Shown: positions 46,463 to 55,720, numbered from the stretch's first letter. The stretch is DNA of 64,000 nt from CAVVGZ01 sp963841845 (GCA_963841845.1 CAWJEG010000005.1:124001-188000), one strand, 5' to 3'. Translations and numbers: made by a program. The notes: generated by a model not told the origin, from the sequence alone.

Positions 46463-48161
46463 ATGCCCGATATTGAGACATCCCCTGTAAACTTCATCCG
46501 CAGCATCATCGACAATGACATGATGACTGGAAAATTCGACGGAAGGGTCCATACACGCTTTCCACCCGAACCTAACGGCTATTTGCATATCGGGCATGCA
46601 AAATCAATCGCTTTGAATTATGGCATGGCCCAGCTCTACAACGGACTCTTCAACTTGCGCTTCGACGACACCAATCCTACCAAAGAAGAAGAGGAATACG
46701 TGGAGTCCATCCAGGAGGATGTCCGGTGGCTGGGCGCCGACTGGGAAGACCGCCTCTTTTATGCATCCGATTACTTTGAGCATATGTACCAGTATGCTGT
46801 TCAGCTCATTAAGGCTGGACTTGCGTATGTCTGCGACCTGAGTGCAGACGAAGTACGTAAATACCGCGGCACGCTAACCGAGCCCGGAAAGGACAGTCCG
46901 TATCGCAGCCGGTCTGCAAATGAAAGTTTAGACCTCTTTGAGCGCATGAGGAACAGCGAGTTCCCGGATGGATCACGTACCCTGAGGGCTAAAATCGATA
47001 TGGCCTCACCAAATCTAAACATGCGGGATCCCGTGATGTACCGCATATTGCATGCAGCCCACCACCGCACAGGGGATGCGTGGTGCATCTACCCGATGTA
47101 TGATTACGCCCATTGTGTGTCGGACTCAATTGAAAAAATCACCCATTCCATCTGCACACTGGAATTTGAAGATCATCGTCCCCTGTATGACTGGTTTTTA
47201 GATCAACTTGGCATCTACCATTCCCAACAAATCGAATTTGCCCGGCTGAACCTGACTTATACCGTGATGAGCAAACGCAAGCTGCTCAGGCTGGTAAAGG
47301 AAGGGATTGTTTCAGGGTGGAATGATCCGCGTATGCCTACTCTCTCCGGCATGCGCCGCCGAGGTTATACCCCGCAGGCTATACGGGCATTCTGTGACAT
47401 TATTGGCGTGGCGAAGACGAACAGCATTGTTGAGTTTGAATTACTGGAGCATACCCTCAGGCAGGATCTTGAGCTGCGCGCCCGCAGGTCAATGGCAGTA
47501 CTCGATCCGCTTAAATTGGTCATTGAGAATTACCCTGCGGGAAAGGTGGAAGAATTTGATGTGCTGAACAATCCCCAAAATCCGGAGGACACAACGCAGC
47601 CGTAAAGTACCTTTTTCTGGCGAGTTGTTTATCGAACGCGAGGATTTCATGGAAAATCCGCCCAATAAATATTTCAGGCTATCCCCAGGTGCCGAGGTCC
47701 GCTTATTCAACGCATACCTTGTAAAATGTTCCGGTGTAATTAAGGATGAGCAGGGTAATATTGTTGAAGTTCGCTGTGTTTATGATCCTGAAACACGCGG
47801 CGGGAATGTAAAAGATGGCAGGAAGATAAAAGGTACCATTCACTGGGTATCAGCCAAACACGCTGTGAATGCAGAAGTGCGTCTCTATGAACATCTCTTC
47901 TCGACACCTGATCCTGATGATGCACCGGAAGGTGAGGATTTCACCGGAAACATCAACCCGTCCTCCTTATTGGTTCTGCATGATTGCAAATTGGAACCTG
48001 AATTACAAAGTGCCAGGCCTGAACAATCCTATCAATTTATGCGTAAGGGATATTTTTGTCTGGATAAATATGATTCGACCACCCAGAACCTGGTATTCAA
48101 CCGGACTATTGCATTAAGGGATACCTGGGCAAGAATTCAGCAAAAGATTACCATCGAGTAA
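46463..48161 (+). CDS. glnS: glutaminyl-tRNA synthetase, needs one +1 frame correction
   Basis: ATG 46463 is chosen (GGAG 8 bases upstream; PVNFIRSIIDND follows as in GlnRS); the frame is open to 46352 but that part is not family-like. Catalytic core: RFPPEPNGYLHIGHAKSI (class I HIGH), RFDDTNP, and VMSKRKLLRLV (KMSKS-like). The first frame ends at TAA 47603 after NNPQNPEDTTQP. The anticodon-binding part continues in the next frame: KVPFSGELFIEREDF, GRKIKGTIHWVSAKHAVNAE, KGYFCLDKYDST and FNRTIALRDTWA to 48161. Total 3n+1, about 565 aa joined, close to E. coli GlnRS (554). One extra base within 47594-47603, for example CC for C in CAGCCGTAAA, gives QRKVPF. Confidence 0.88.
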
Positions 48162-48183
48162 ATCCAAAGGTATTAATTACATT

Positions 48184-48223
48184 ATGAAAACCTGGGTGCT
48201 GGCAACAACATCCATGTTTTCAT
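48184..48223. terminator. hairpin between convergent glnS and the RpiB-family gene
   Basis: ATGAAAAC (48184-48191) pairs with GTTTTCAT (48216-48223), and TGGGTG with CATCCA inside it. It lies between two genes that face each other 80 bases apart, so it may stop both; tails are only moderately T/A-rich. Confidence 0.45.
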
Positions 48224-48241
48224 TATGGGCTGAGACTGAAT

Positions 48242-48686
48242 TCATTTGATTTGTCGTTCCTCAATTTCAGATACCATTTGAACAAATGGTTTTTCTTCTT
48301 CTTTCAAAGTCTCGCTGAACCATGCTTCCAGAATCTCTCCGGCGACATCTTCCGAGGTTGCCCGCAGGCTCATCACCAGGATGTTGGCATCGTTCCACCA
48401 GCGGGCACCCCTGGCGGTTTGTGCGTCTCCGCATAGAGCAGCCCTTACACCAGGAACTTTATTGGCTGCAATGCTGGCACCTGTCCCCGTGTAACAAAAC
48501 AGGATACCTTCATCCACCAACCCATTCTTCACATCTAATGCCAGCTGCTCCGATACAAGCGGCCAGGGAGATTTCTCACCTATTAAAGGAGCCATATAAA
48601 ACCACCACATGACCTCGATCAATCACTTTATCAATTACAAACTTCGTGAGATGGGTCTTATCATCACTGCTAATCCCAATTTTCAT
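48242..48686 (-). CDS. RpiB/LacA/LacB-family sugar-phosphate isomerase, needs one +1 frame correction
   Basis: Starts ATG 48686 with GGAGG 5 bases upstream. The first 35 codons read MKIGISSDDKTHLTKFVID and RGHVVVLYGS, the usual RpiB N-terminus, then stop at a TGA in that frame. The rest continues in the +1 frame: PLIGEKSPWPLVSEQLALD, EGILFCYTGTGASIAANKV, GVRAALCGDAQTARGARWW and NDANILVMSLRATS. One extra base at 48590-48593 (TAT GGC T CCT) gives LYGPLIGE, the family sequence. Total 3n+1, about 147 aa. The Cys in LFCYTGTG is not the usual catalytic Cys of RpiB, so the substrate may be another aldose or ketose phosphate. Confidence 0.8.
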
Positions 48687-48916
48687 TTCTTCCTCCGAAG
48701 GATACTTCGTGTTAGTCTGTAAAGATATTTTTACACCATTTTTTAGAATAATAATCCATTCCTCTCACAGCAATTTTTCAACCAGGGCAATGCCGAAAAA
48801 GTACTCGGGTTACTATCCGGGTGGTATTTCCGAAAACTCTACCGATTATTTTTTGGTAAAATGTATAAGGTTTGTTCATACTCTATCCAATCATTTCTAC
48901 TTCAGGATACAAATCT

Positions 48917-49876
48917 ATGGTCTCTATCATTGAAATCCCGGATGATCCAATGTTCACCATAAAATCTGTATGTGACCGGACAGGCATCCGCCCGGTCACA
49001 TTGAGAGCCTGGGAGCGGCGCTATGCAATTCTCAATCCGCATCGGGCTGAAAACCGCTACAGACTATATTCTGCAAGGGATGTGGAAATATTGCGCTGGA
49101 TCAAAGGGAGGGTGGATCAAGGAATCTCGATCAGCAGTGCCGCCAATGAATTCCAAACCATGGTTAAAAACGGAATTTGGCCGGATGCGTTACCAACCGC
49201 CCCAGATGTTGTAAATGAAAAAATTTCCATAACTCCGCCTCAGGAATTTGTTACGCGGTTATACGATGCTCTTCTGCAGCATGATGAAGAGCAAGCCAGC
49301 CAACTGTTCCGCAGGGCCCAGTCGCTCTTCAACCTGGAAACGGTATTAATATACCTGATCACACCATGCCTGGTACAGATTGGGGAAGCATGGTATTACG
49401 GAAAAATCTCGATTACAACCGAACATTTCGCCAGCGCTTTTTTCCGCGGGAAACTGTTTTCCCTGCTCCAGGCTTATCCCATGAGACACAGCGCTCCTTA
49501 CATCCTGATCGGGTGTGCACCCAACGAATCCCATGAAATTGGCAGCTTGATGATGGCGGTCCTTTTACGCAGTGAAGGTTATCGCGTTGAATACCTGGGA
49601 CCTGACATTCCTGTCGATGACCTGGTTGAGTACGCCAGTGGTGAAAAACCGGATATGATCATTCTCACTGCCACATCCAAAGAAACCGCGTTGGAAATCA
49701 AAAATGTTGAGGAATTACTAAAAGGTATCAAACCCACACCGATTTTTGGTTATGGCGGAAGAATTTTTTGGGTGGAGCGGACTATTACAGCAAAAAATAG
49801 GCGGGATATACCTGGGGGATACATTGTCAGATGGAGTATAGAAACAGCCAAAATGATGCTCAAAAAGAATACGTAA
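48917..49876 (+). CDS. CarH-like MerR-family regulator with B12-binding domain, copy 1
   Basis: 319 aa from ATG 48917 (AGGA 9 bases upstream). Residues 12-75 are a MerR DNA-binding domain (GIRPVTLRAWERRYAIL, ENRYRLYSARDVEIL). After a helical linker comes the cobalamin part: the W-x9-EH signature of CarH photoreceptors at W159 and E169-H170 (AWYYGKISITTEH), and the ExHxxG cobalamin-ligand motif at E204-G209 (NESHEIGS), then EGYRVEYLGPDIPVDDL. In CarH, adenosylcobalamin keeps a tetramer on DNA until light breaks the Co-C bond. The crt genes 3.9 kb downstream and a second copy next door fit light control of carotenoids; binding of B12 is predicted from motifs only. Confidence 0.88.
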   Translation: MVSIIEIPDDPMFTIKSVCDRTGIRPVTLRAWERRYAILNPHRAENRYRLYSARDVEILRWIKGRVDQGISISSAANEFQTMVKNGIWPDALPTAPDVVNEKISITPPQEFVTRLYDALLQHDEEQASQLFRRAQSLFNLETVLIYLITPCLVQIGEAWYYGKISITTEHFASAFFRGKLFSLLQAYPMRHSAPYILIGCAPNESHEIGSLMMAVLLRSEGYRVEYLGPDIPVDDLVEYASGEKPDMIILTATSKETALEIKNVEELLKGIKPTPIFGYGGRIFWVERTITAKNRRDIPGGYIVRWSIETAKMMLKKNT

Positions 49877-50027
49877 ATCTCCCGGGGGAATAAGAATATT
49901 TGATCTGCGTGACACCAATTTGTATCAGAGGTTTTTTGTAATTCATTTCCCATCCAGGTTATACATTTTATGGCATGTTTCTCTCATCCATCATAAGATT
50001 AGGTATATTCTTTGATGGAGAAAAAAA

Positions 50028-50946
50028 TTGAATCAACCAATTTACACCATAAAAGCAGTTGCTGCATTGACAGACTTGTTACCGATAACCGTGCGGTCCT
50101 GGGAGAGGCGGTTCGGTAAGCCAACCCCGCAGAGGGGACAACAGGGCTACCGGCTATATTCGGAATATGATATTCGAATCCTGAAGTGGTTAAAAAATCA
50201 GGTTGACTCAGGCATATCCATTGGAATGGCAGTAGAAAATCTGGATAGACTGCAAATAACAGGCAGCGATCCGGGGATGAATCCGGAAAACCTACTCGTA
50301 AACCATCTTCCTACTATAGAAGAAACTGAATTGTGTTTATTCAACGCCTTGAAGGAAATTAATCAAATTGAGGCTGAGAAAATCTTACAGGAGGCATTTA
50401 CCCTCTTTCCAATGGAAGATGTTTTTGTAGACATCATCCAGGAAAATCTTGTAAATATAGGAAATGCCTGGCACAACGGCGAGCTTCCTATAGCAGTTGA
50501 ACATTTTGCCACCCAATTTTTTACCTCCCAATTGTTGCGCATGGCTGGATCAGCCGGTATTCCCGACCAGCAGGGTGCCATTGTGGCAGCCTGCGCACCT
50601 GGAGAAACCCATCAACTCGGATTACTTATGATTGTGGTTCTTCTTTGCTGGCGTGGCTGGGATGTGCGCTACCTTGGTCCAGATATGCCGGTAAATGGAT
50701 TGGCTGAGGCATTATTCCCAGTCAGTCCAAGGTTGATATTATTGTCTGCAACCATGCCCGAACCGGCAAAGAATCTCGAATAATTTAGAAGAAATGATCC
50801 AAAACCTACCAGATCCAAAACCTGAAATTGTACTGGGTGGTCTGGCTTTCTCGGAATATCGATTATCGGAAAAAATCAAAGCCAATTATTTCCACGGCTC
50901 ACCAGGACAAATAGCTGGAATGATTGAAAAATTACTAAAATCTTAA
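50028..50946 (+). CDS. CarH-like MerR-B12 regulator, copy 2, needs one +1 frame correction
   Basis: Starts at TTG 50028 with GGAG 8 bases upstream. MerR domain: LPITVRSWERRFGKPTPQRG, GYRLYSEYDIRILKWL. Cobalamin signatures are intact: W148 with E158-H159 (AWHNGELPIAVEHF) and ETHQLG at 193-198, then WDVRYLGPDMPVNGLAEAL. The frame ends at TAA 50781 after AKNLE. The last 54 codons follow in the +1 frame: LEEMIQNLPDPKPEIVLGG, SEYRLSEKIKANY and a stop at 50944. Removing one base near 50778-50784 gives AKNLENLEEM, the same length as ALEIKNVEELL in copy 1. About 305 aa joined. Confidence 0.82.
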
Positions 50947-50966
50947 TACAGAAAAGAAATCCTACC

Positions 50967-52175
50967 ATGTTGAATAAAAAATTACTGGCTTCAATATTCT
51001 TAATCGTATTTATTGATTTGCTTGGATTCAGCCTTATCCTTCCATTAATTCCATTTTTTGCAAGTAGTTTTGGCGCATCGCCAACCATCGTGGGTTTTCT
51101 GGTGGCATCCTACGCTGCAGCCCAATTGATTGGGGCCCCAGTACTCGGTAGATTATCCGACCGTTATGGAAGAAGACCTATCCTGCTCATTTCGATAGCC
51201 GGAACTATTGTCGGGTTTATTATCCTCGGGTTAGCAAATTCACTGGCACTCCTTTTTCTTGCACGCATCATTGATGGGCTTACGGGTGGCAACATCAGTG
51301 TTGCCCAGGCGTATATCAGTGATGTGACCGATGAGAAAAATCGAGCACGCGGGCTGGGATTAATTGGAGCTGCTTTTGGCCTGGGATTCATTCTTGGTCC
51401 TGTACTGGGAGGGCTTCTCAGTCAATATGGGTTTGCTATCCCAGCATTTGTCGCAGCCGGAATTGCCACAATTAATTGGATCATGGTCGCATTTTGGCTG
51501 CCAGAATCGCTGACCGAGGAACGCCGCAAAGAAATTTCGCAAACAGGAAATCCACCATTTACCATCCCCGCTTTAGTTGAAGTACTCTCCAGGCCCGTAG
51601 TTGGCAGATTACTGCACACCCGATTTTTCTTCGGCCTGGCATTTTCAACCTTTCAAACAATTTTCGCCCTCTATGCTTTATACCGGTTTAATTTAAATTC
51701 CCAGAATGTAGGTTTTATCCTGGCATATGTTGGATTGCTGGCAGTATTGGTACAGGGTCTGGCAATTGGAAGACTGACGGTCCGATTTTCAGAACCTCAA
51801 TTGATTCTCGCATCAACAGCTTTGATGGGGGTATCCCTTTTAGGATGGGCCTTCGCACCCACCATCTTTGCATTATTGATCATCCTCGCCCCAATCGCCC
51901 TTGCCGGGGGAGTTCTTAGTACCGTTATCAACAGTTCCATTTCAAAATCTGTTAATTATGTGGAGATTGGAGGCATTCTGGGGATTTCTGCCGCACTGGA
52001 AAGCTTGACAAGGGTGATAGCGCCTGCGCTGAGTGGTATCTTGCTTGAACGATTAGGAACAAGCGCTCCAGGAGTTTTTAGTGCTGCAATCCTATTATGG
52101 TTATCCACCTACATTTGGCGACATATTTATAAAAACTCAATTCAAAAAGTGGATTTACCCATACCGGCAGGATAA
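50967..52175 (+). CDS. MFS transporter, TetA/drug-efflux-like
   Basis: 402 aa with 12 predicted membrane segments. MFS motif A is present in the first cytoplasmic loop (LGRLSDRYGRRPILL), and FLARIIDGLTGGNISVAQAY with LGFILGPVLGGLLSQYG match the TetA/multidrug 12-TMS group (motif C region). It starts 21 bases after the copy 2 CarH-like gene, so it is probably co-transcribed and possibly light-regulated. The substrate is unknown; nothing around it points to a drug. Confidence 0.85.
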   Translation: MLNKKLLASIFLIVFIDLLGFSLILPLIPFFASSFGASPTIVGFLVASYAAAQLIGAPVLGRLSDRYGRRPILLISIAGTIVGFIILGLANSLALLFLARIIDGLTGGNISVAQAYISDVTDEKNRARGLGLIGAAFGLGFILGPVLGGLLSQYGFAIPAFVAAGIATINWIMVAFWLPESLTEERRKEISQTGNPPFTIPALVEVLSRPVVGRLLHTRFFFGLAFSTFQTIFALYALYRFNLNSQNVGFILAYVGLLAVLVQGLAIGRLTVRFSEPQLILASTALMGVSLLGWAFAPTIFALLIILAPIALAGGVLSTVINSSISKSVNYVEIGGILGISAALESLTRVIAPALSGILLERLGTSAPGVFSAAILLWLSTYIWRHIYKNSIQKVDLPIPAG

Positions 52176-52193
52176 TTTAAGAAGAAACCAGAT

Positions 52194-52499
52194 ATGCAAA
52201 CCTTTTATACATCGTACGTAATCAATGCTCCAATAGGAACCATTGCAGAGTTCCATCAAAACAGCCGGTCAATTAAAATATTAACACCGCCACCCGTCAG
52301 GATTCAAATACAAGACGAGCAACCACTTTCAGAAGGATCCAGGTTAGATATCACCATGTGGTTTGGTCCTTTCCCTGTACACTTGCAGGCAGTACACTCA
52401 ATGGTTGATTACAACCAGGGCTTTACTGACCAGCAGATAAGCGGACCAATGAAATACTGGAAGCACACGCATAGCTTTATTCGATGTATTACCTCCTAA
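52194..52499 (+). pseudogene. SRPBCC-family (START-like) protein, truncated by a deletion
   Basis: The first 94 residues match SRPBCC proteins that often accompany carotenoid genes (INAPIGTIAEFHQNSRSIKI, LTPPPVRIQI, LDITMWFGPFPVHL, GPMKYWKHTHSF). Such proteins are about 150-170 aa; here the frame ends after FIRCITS. The missing part (the usual HIEYEHP-type segment) is absent, and the sequence runs straight into the C-terminus of a different gene. This reads as a deletion joining two genes, not a single-base shift. Confidence 0.7.
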
Positions 52500-52626
52500 G
52501 ACCGGATTGAAAAACGTATGGATGGTAGGGGATTCAATTTTCCCGGGACAATCAACCGCTGGTGTTACCCTTGGAGCAATTCGTGTTACCGCAGAAGTAC
52601 TGGCTGCATCATCAAAGCAGTATTGA
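52483..52626 (+). pseudogene. C-terminal remnant of a CrtI/CrtO-type carotenoid oxidoreductase
   Basis: About 47 codons in the frame next to that of the SRPBCC fragment: LPPKTGLKNVWMVGDSIFPG, then a QSTAGVTLGAIRV segment and a stop at 52624. The GDSIFPGQ.TAGV element is the FAD-binding C-terminal motif of bacterial phytoene-desaturase/carotenoid-oxygenase-like enzymes. There is no N-terminal part. It differs from the intact crtI downstream (GAGTNPGAGIPGV at the same place), so it was a second, different enzyme before the deletion. Confidence 0.7.
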
Positions 52627-52817
52627 TAGATAATAAATTTCGGACAATCCCAAGATATATGATGTGGAATTAATTCCGGATTTTCTTACCCCATGACATA
52701 TTTCTCAGTTGTTACGTCAGGAACAACAGCCATCAAGTCATTAAATAAATTTGTGGATTTCACCAGAAAAATGGATTATAGTTTTAGGAACAATCCACAA
52801 TCAGATATTGAGAGCAG

Positions 52818-54296
52818 ATGCGAAAGAAAATTATAGTAATTGGCGCTGGTTTTGGGGGGCTTGCCGCGGCGTGCCGGCTGGCTGCCCGTGGAAATCAGGT
52901 AGAGATTTTTGAGAAAAGAGAAAAACCTGGGGGAAGAGCCTTCGTATATGAGATAAATGGCTTCAAATTTGATGGGGGTCCAGCGGTCATCACCGCCCCT
53001 TCTATGTTTGATGAAATTTTTTCGTTGGCCGGGAAAATAAAGGAAGATTATTTTGACCTGGTCCCGCTCAATCCATTCTATCGGATCTTCAATCACGATA
53101 ATAAATATTTCGATCTCAATAATGATCTGGAATTCATCCTCAGCGAAATCGAAAAATGGAATCCTGAGGACAAAAAAAATTATTTGAAGTTCATCGCCTC
53201 AAGCAAGCCATCGGTTGAACAAGAGCTGCTTGATCATATGAACAATCCTTACTTAACGATTGGCAGTATGTTAAAAGCGGCTCCGAAACTGATTCGCCAG
53301 CATTCCTATCAAAGTGTTTATAAACACGTATCCGGCTTTATCAAACACGATTTCCTCAGGCAGGTTTTTTCCCTCCATCCATTGTTAACCGGCGGAAACC
53401 CATTTGCTTTGAATAGTATTCATGCCAATAACCAAATCCTTGAACGCCAGTGGGGGGTGTATTATGCCATGGGGGGTACAGGATCCGTTATTAATGGGTT
53501 AGCCAGACTGTTTGAGGAATTGGGGGGAACAATTCACCTGAATACGGAAGTAAAAGAGATCGTTACATCCGGAAGACTGGTTACTGGAATCAGGCTTAGC
53601 GATGGTCGCCTGGAAAAAACAGACATCGTCATATCAAATGCAGATGCAGCCTATACCTATCGCAGCATGATCCCTGAAAAATACAGGAAAAAAAACAAGA
53701 ATTCACGCTTTGGAAACATGCGTTTCAGTGTGTCTCTGTTTGTAATTTATTTCGGCACAAAAAAGCGTTATAACGAGACTGATTTATTGCACCATAATAT
53801 AATTCTGGGAAATCGCTATCAAAAAATTGTAAATGATATTTTCAATTTAAAAAAACTTCCGGATGATTTGCTGCTTTACCTTCACATGCCTACAAAGACC
53901 GATTCAAGCCTTGCTCCTGCCGGGCACGAATCTTTCATTCTGATCTCCCCGGTTCCCCATCTGGAAGCAGGTGTGGCGTGGGACCAGACCGCACGTATTT
54001 ATCGCGACCGGATAATGGAATATTTGGAAGAAAATTACCTCCCGGATTTACGGGCAAATATTGTGGCAGAGCATTTTATCGATCCGCTTCATTTTAAAAA
54101 CACATTGAACAGTTATAAGGGATCAGCCTACTCTGTTGAACCCTTAATTACCCAATCTGCATGGTTTCGTCCACACAACCGTTCAGAAGATTTCAAAAAC
54201 CTTTTCCTGGTCGGTGCCGGAACGAATCCGGGAGCTGGAATCCCAGGTGTTCTATCTTCAGCCAGGATAGTGGAAGCATTAATCGAAGGTTCGTAA
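52818..54296 (+). CDS. crtI: phytoene desaturase family protein (CrtI)
   Basis: 492 aa. FAD-binding Rossmann start KIIVIGAGFGGLAAACRLAA, FEKREKPGGRAFVYE and FDGGPAVITAPS are typical of CrtI. ANNQILERQWGVYYAMGG and the C-terminal LFLVGAGTNPGAGIPGVLSS complete the family pattern. It introduces double bonds into phytoene or dehydrosqualene. The adjacent synthase could supply either. No ribosome-binding site stronger than GAGAG is seen before ATG 52818. A terminator-like hairpin follows at 54423. Confidence 0.92.
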   Translation: MRKKIIVIGAGFGGLAAACRLAARGNQVEIFEKREKPGGRAFVYEINGFKFDGGPAVITAPSMFDEIFSLAGKIKEDYFDLVPLNPFYRIFNHDNKYFDLNNDLEFILSEIEKWNPEDKKNYLKFIASSKPSVEQELLDHMNNPYLTIGSMLKAAPKLIRQHSYQSVYKHVSGFIKHDFLRQVFSLHPLLTGGNPFALNSIHANNQILERQWGVYYAMGGTGSVINGLARLFEELGGTIHLNTEVKEIVTSGRLVTGIRLSDGRLEKTDIVISNADAAYTYRSMIPEKYRKKNKNSRFGNMRFSVSLFVIYFGTKKRYNETDLLHHNIILGNRYQKIVNDIFNLKKLPDDLLLYLHMPTKTDSSLAPAGHESFILISPVPHLEAGVAWDQTARIYRDRIMEYLEENYLPDLRANIVAEHFIDPLHFKNTLNSYKGSAYSVEPLITQSAWFRPHNRSEDFKNLFLVGAGTNPGAGIPGVLSSARIVEALIEGS

Positions 54297-54422
54297 TTCC
54301 TTCTCCAAAATGGACTCGCTTACTGATGAAACACATCCTTTTGTTCCATGCATCCTTAATTTTTTTTGGGGGTGAAATATTCTTATAAAATCCTTTCATA
54401 TAATAATTTTTAATAACAGGTT

Positions 54423-54457
54423 CAACCCGGCTTAACCGGGTTGTCATAAATTTTTTA
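54423..54457 (+). terminator. Rho-independent terminator after crtI
   Basis: CAACCCGG (54423-54430), loop CTTAA, CCGGGTTG (54436-54443), then TCATAAATTTTTTAA. A GC-rich 8-bp perfect stem with a T6 run a few bases later, 127 bases after the crtI stop. Confidence 0.75.
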
Positions 54458-54563
54458 ACCAAAATATATTTGAATGGGAACTCAGCCTTCTATGAGATTG
54501 CCTGTTTTTATTGGTGAATGGTTCAAGTGCTATAATGATGATAATTGCAAATCACGAATCCTG

Positions 54564-54640
54564 GTTATCAGCGTTTCGCTGCGAATTTCCTGGCGTTGAT
54601 GGTTTTTGGGCCAAGGAGATGCATCGAAACCACTGATAAC
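54564..54640 (+). ncRNA. candidate structured leader upstream of the crtB-like gene
   Basis: Between crtI and the synthase, GTTATCAG (54564-54571) pairs with CTGATAAC (54633-54640), and TTTCG (54574-54578) with CGAAA (54625-54629), closing an internal arm where TTCCTGG and CCAAGGA can also pair. The synthase ATG is 51 bases further on. It may be a regulatory leader. I could not match it to a known riboswitch. Confidence 0.35.
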
Positions 54641-54691
54641 AACCGATGAGGCTTGTTGCATAAATCCAGGCAAAATTGGAAAAAATATCTC

Positions 54692-55708
54692 ATGGGTAAA
54701 ACCACATGCAACAAAATGGATATCGAAGGACCGGGGCTTGATCATTGGGAGATCCTTAATCTTACCAGCCGGACATTCTTCTTATCGATCAGACAATTAC
54801 CCGAAATCATCGGTGAACCAATCTGCCTGGCTTACCTATTATTAAGAATCTCTGATTTCTTTGAAGACAATTCCTATATGCAGCCTGAGGAAAAAATTAA
54901 ATGGTTGAACAAATGGGACGAGTCACTTAATGGAATGCCTTTTGCAGAAGACTGGAAAATCTCACTTCAGCCCTTTATTGCCGATGATACCGAGGCAATG
55001 GCTGCTTATTACGCCGAAGAACTTTTTTCACAATTCAAACAGTTACCGATTGACCTGGTAAACAGCATTCTCGTTCATGTCCGGAATACAACCCTGGGTA
55101 TGGCTCGCTGGGTTTTGCGCGGTCCCCAGGTTAATGTTGAAGAAGACATGGATGATTACATGTTTGAAGTTGCCGGCAGAGTTGGATATTTGGTCACCGA
55201 GGTATTTGCCAAATATTCAACAACCATCCACAAGAAAATCGATTTCCTTATGCCCCTTGCCAGGGAAACCGGGCTGGCGCTGCAAACAGTAAACATCCTC
55301 AGGGGTTTGCGTAAGGATTTTGAACGAGGCTGGATCTTTGTCCCGGATAGCTACTGCCAACAGATCGGTCTGGTCCGTGAAGAAATGTTCGATCCGGCCA
55401 ATCAGGATAAAGCCATGCAGATTGTTGATATGCTGGCAGATAAATCTGAAAAACATCTCGAATCGGCCATGAAGTACATAAAAGCGATCCCCGCCAACCA
55501 GCACAAAATGCGTCTGGCAATTCTCTGGCCGATATTATTTGCCGCCCGAACCGTTTCCATCAGCCGTGATAATCTTTCTGTGCTCAGCGGGGAAGCAAAA
55601 ATTCAACGAAATGAGATAAAAAAAATAATGCGGGATACCACATTATTTGGCTGGTCAAACACATTTTTGGACCGCTATTACACCGATCTGATCTCCCAGA
55701 AGCTGTAA
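54692..55708 (+). CDS. crtB: squalene/phytoene synthase family protein (CrtB-like)
   Basis: 338 aa from ATG 54692; an in-frame ATG at 54716 is an alternative. It would join two prenyl diphosphates head to head. The first acidic motif D55FFED59 (RISDFFEDN) is intact. The second, normally N-I-L-R-D-x-x-x-D, reads NILRGLRKD (201-209): the first Asp is Gly, the second kept. FTSRTFFLSIRQLP near the start matches the TSRTF substrate-site region. The changed Asp might mean altered metal binding or a different reaction. Partner of the adjacent crtI; product C30 or C40 unknown. Confidence 0.82.
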   Translation: MGKTTCNKMDIEGPGLDHWEILNLTSRTFFLSIRQLPEIIGEPICLAYLLLRISDFFEDNSYMQPEEKIKWLNKWDESLNGMPFAEDWKISLQPFIADDTEAMAAYYAEELFSQFKQLPIDLVNSILVHVRNTTLGMARWVLRGPQVNVEEDMDDYMFEVAGRVGYLVTEVFAKYSTTIHKKIDFLMPLARETGLALQTVNILRGLRKDFERGWIFVPDSYCQQIGLVREEMFDPANQDKAMQIVDMLADKSEKHLESAMKYIKAIPANQHKMRLAILWPILFAARTVSISRDNLSVLSGEAKIQRNEIKKIMRDTTLFGWSNTFLDRYYTDLISQKL

Positions 55709-55720
55709 CCCCCAATTCAA

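Noticed and set aside
47600..50783. UAA readthrough (stop reassignment) as the explanation for glnS and carH2
   Set aside because: Homology resumes in the +1 frame, not in the same frame after the stop, so readthrough would not restore the proteins.
52194..52626. Treating the SRPBCC/CrtI junction as one more +1 frameshift
   Set aside because: The two sides belong to different protein families, so a deletion or misjoin is required, not a single-base shift.
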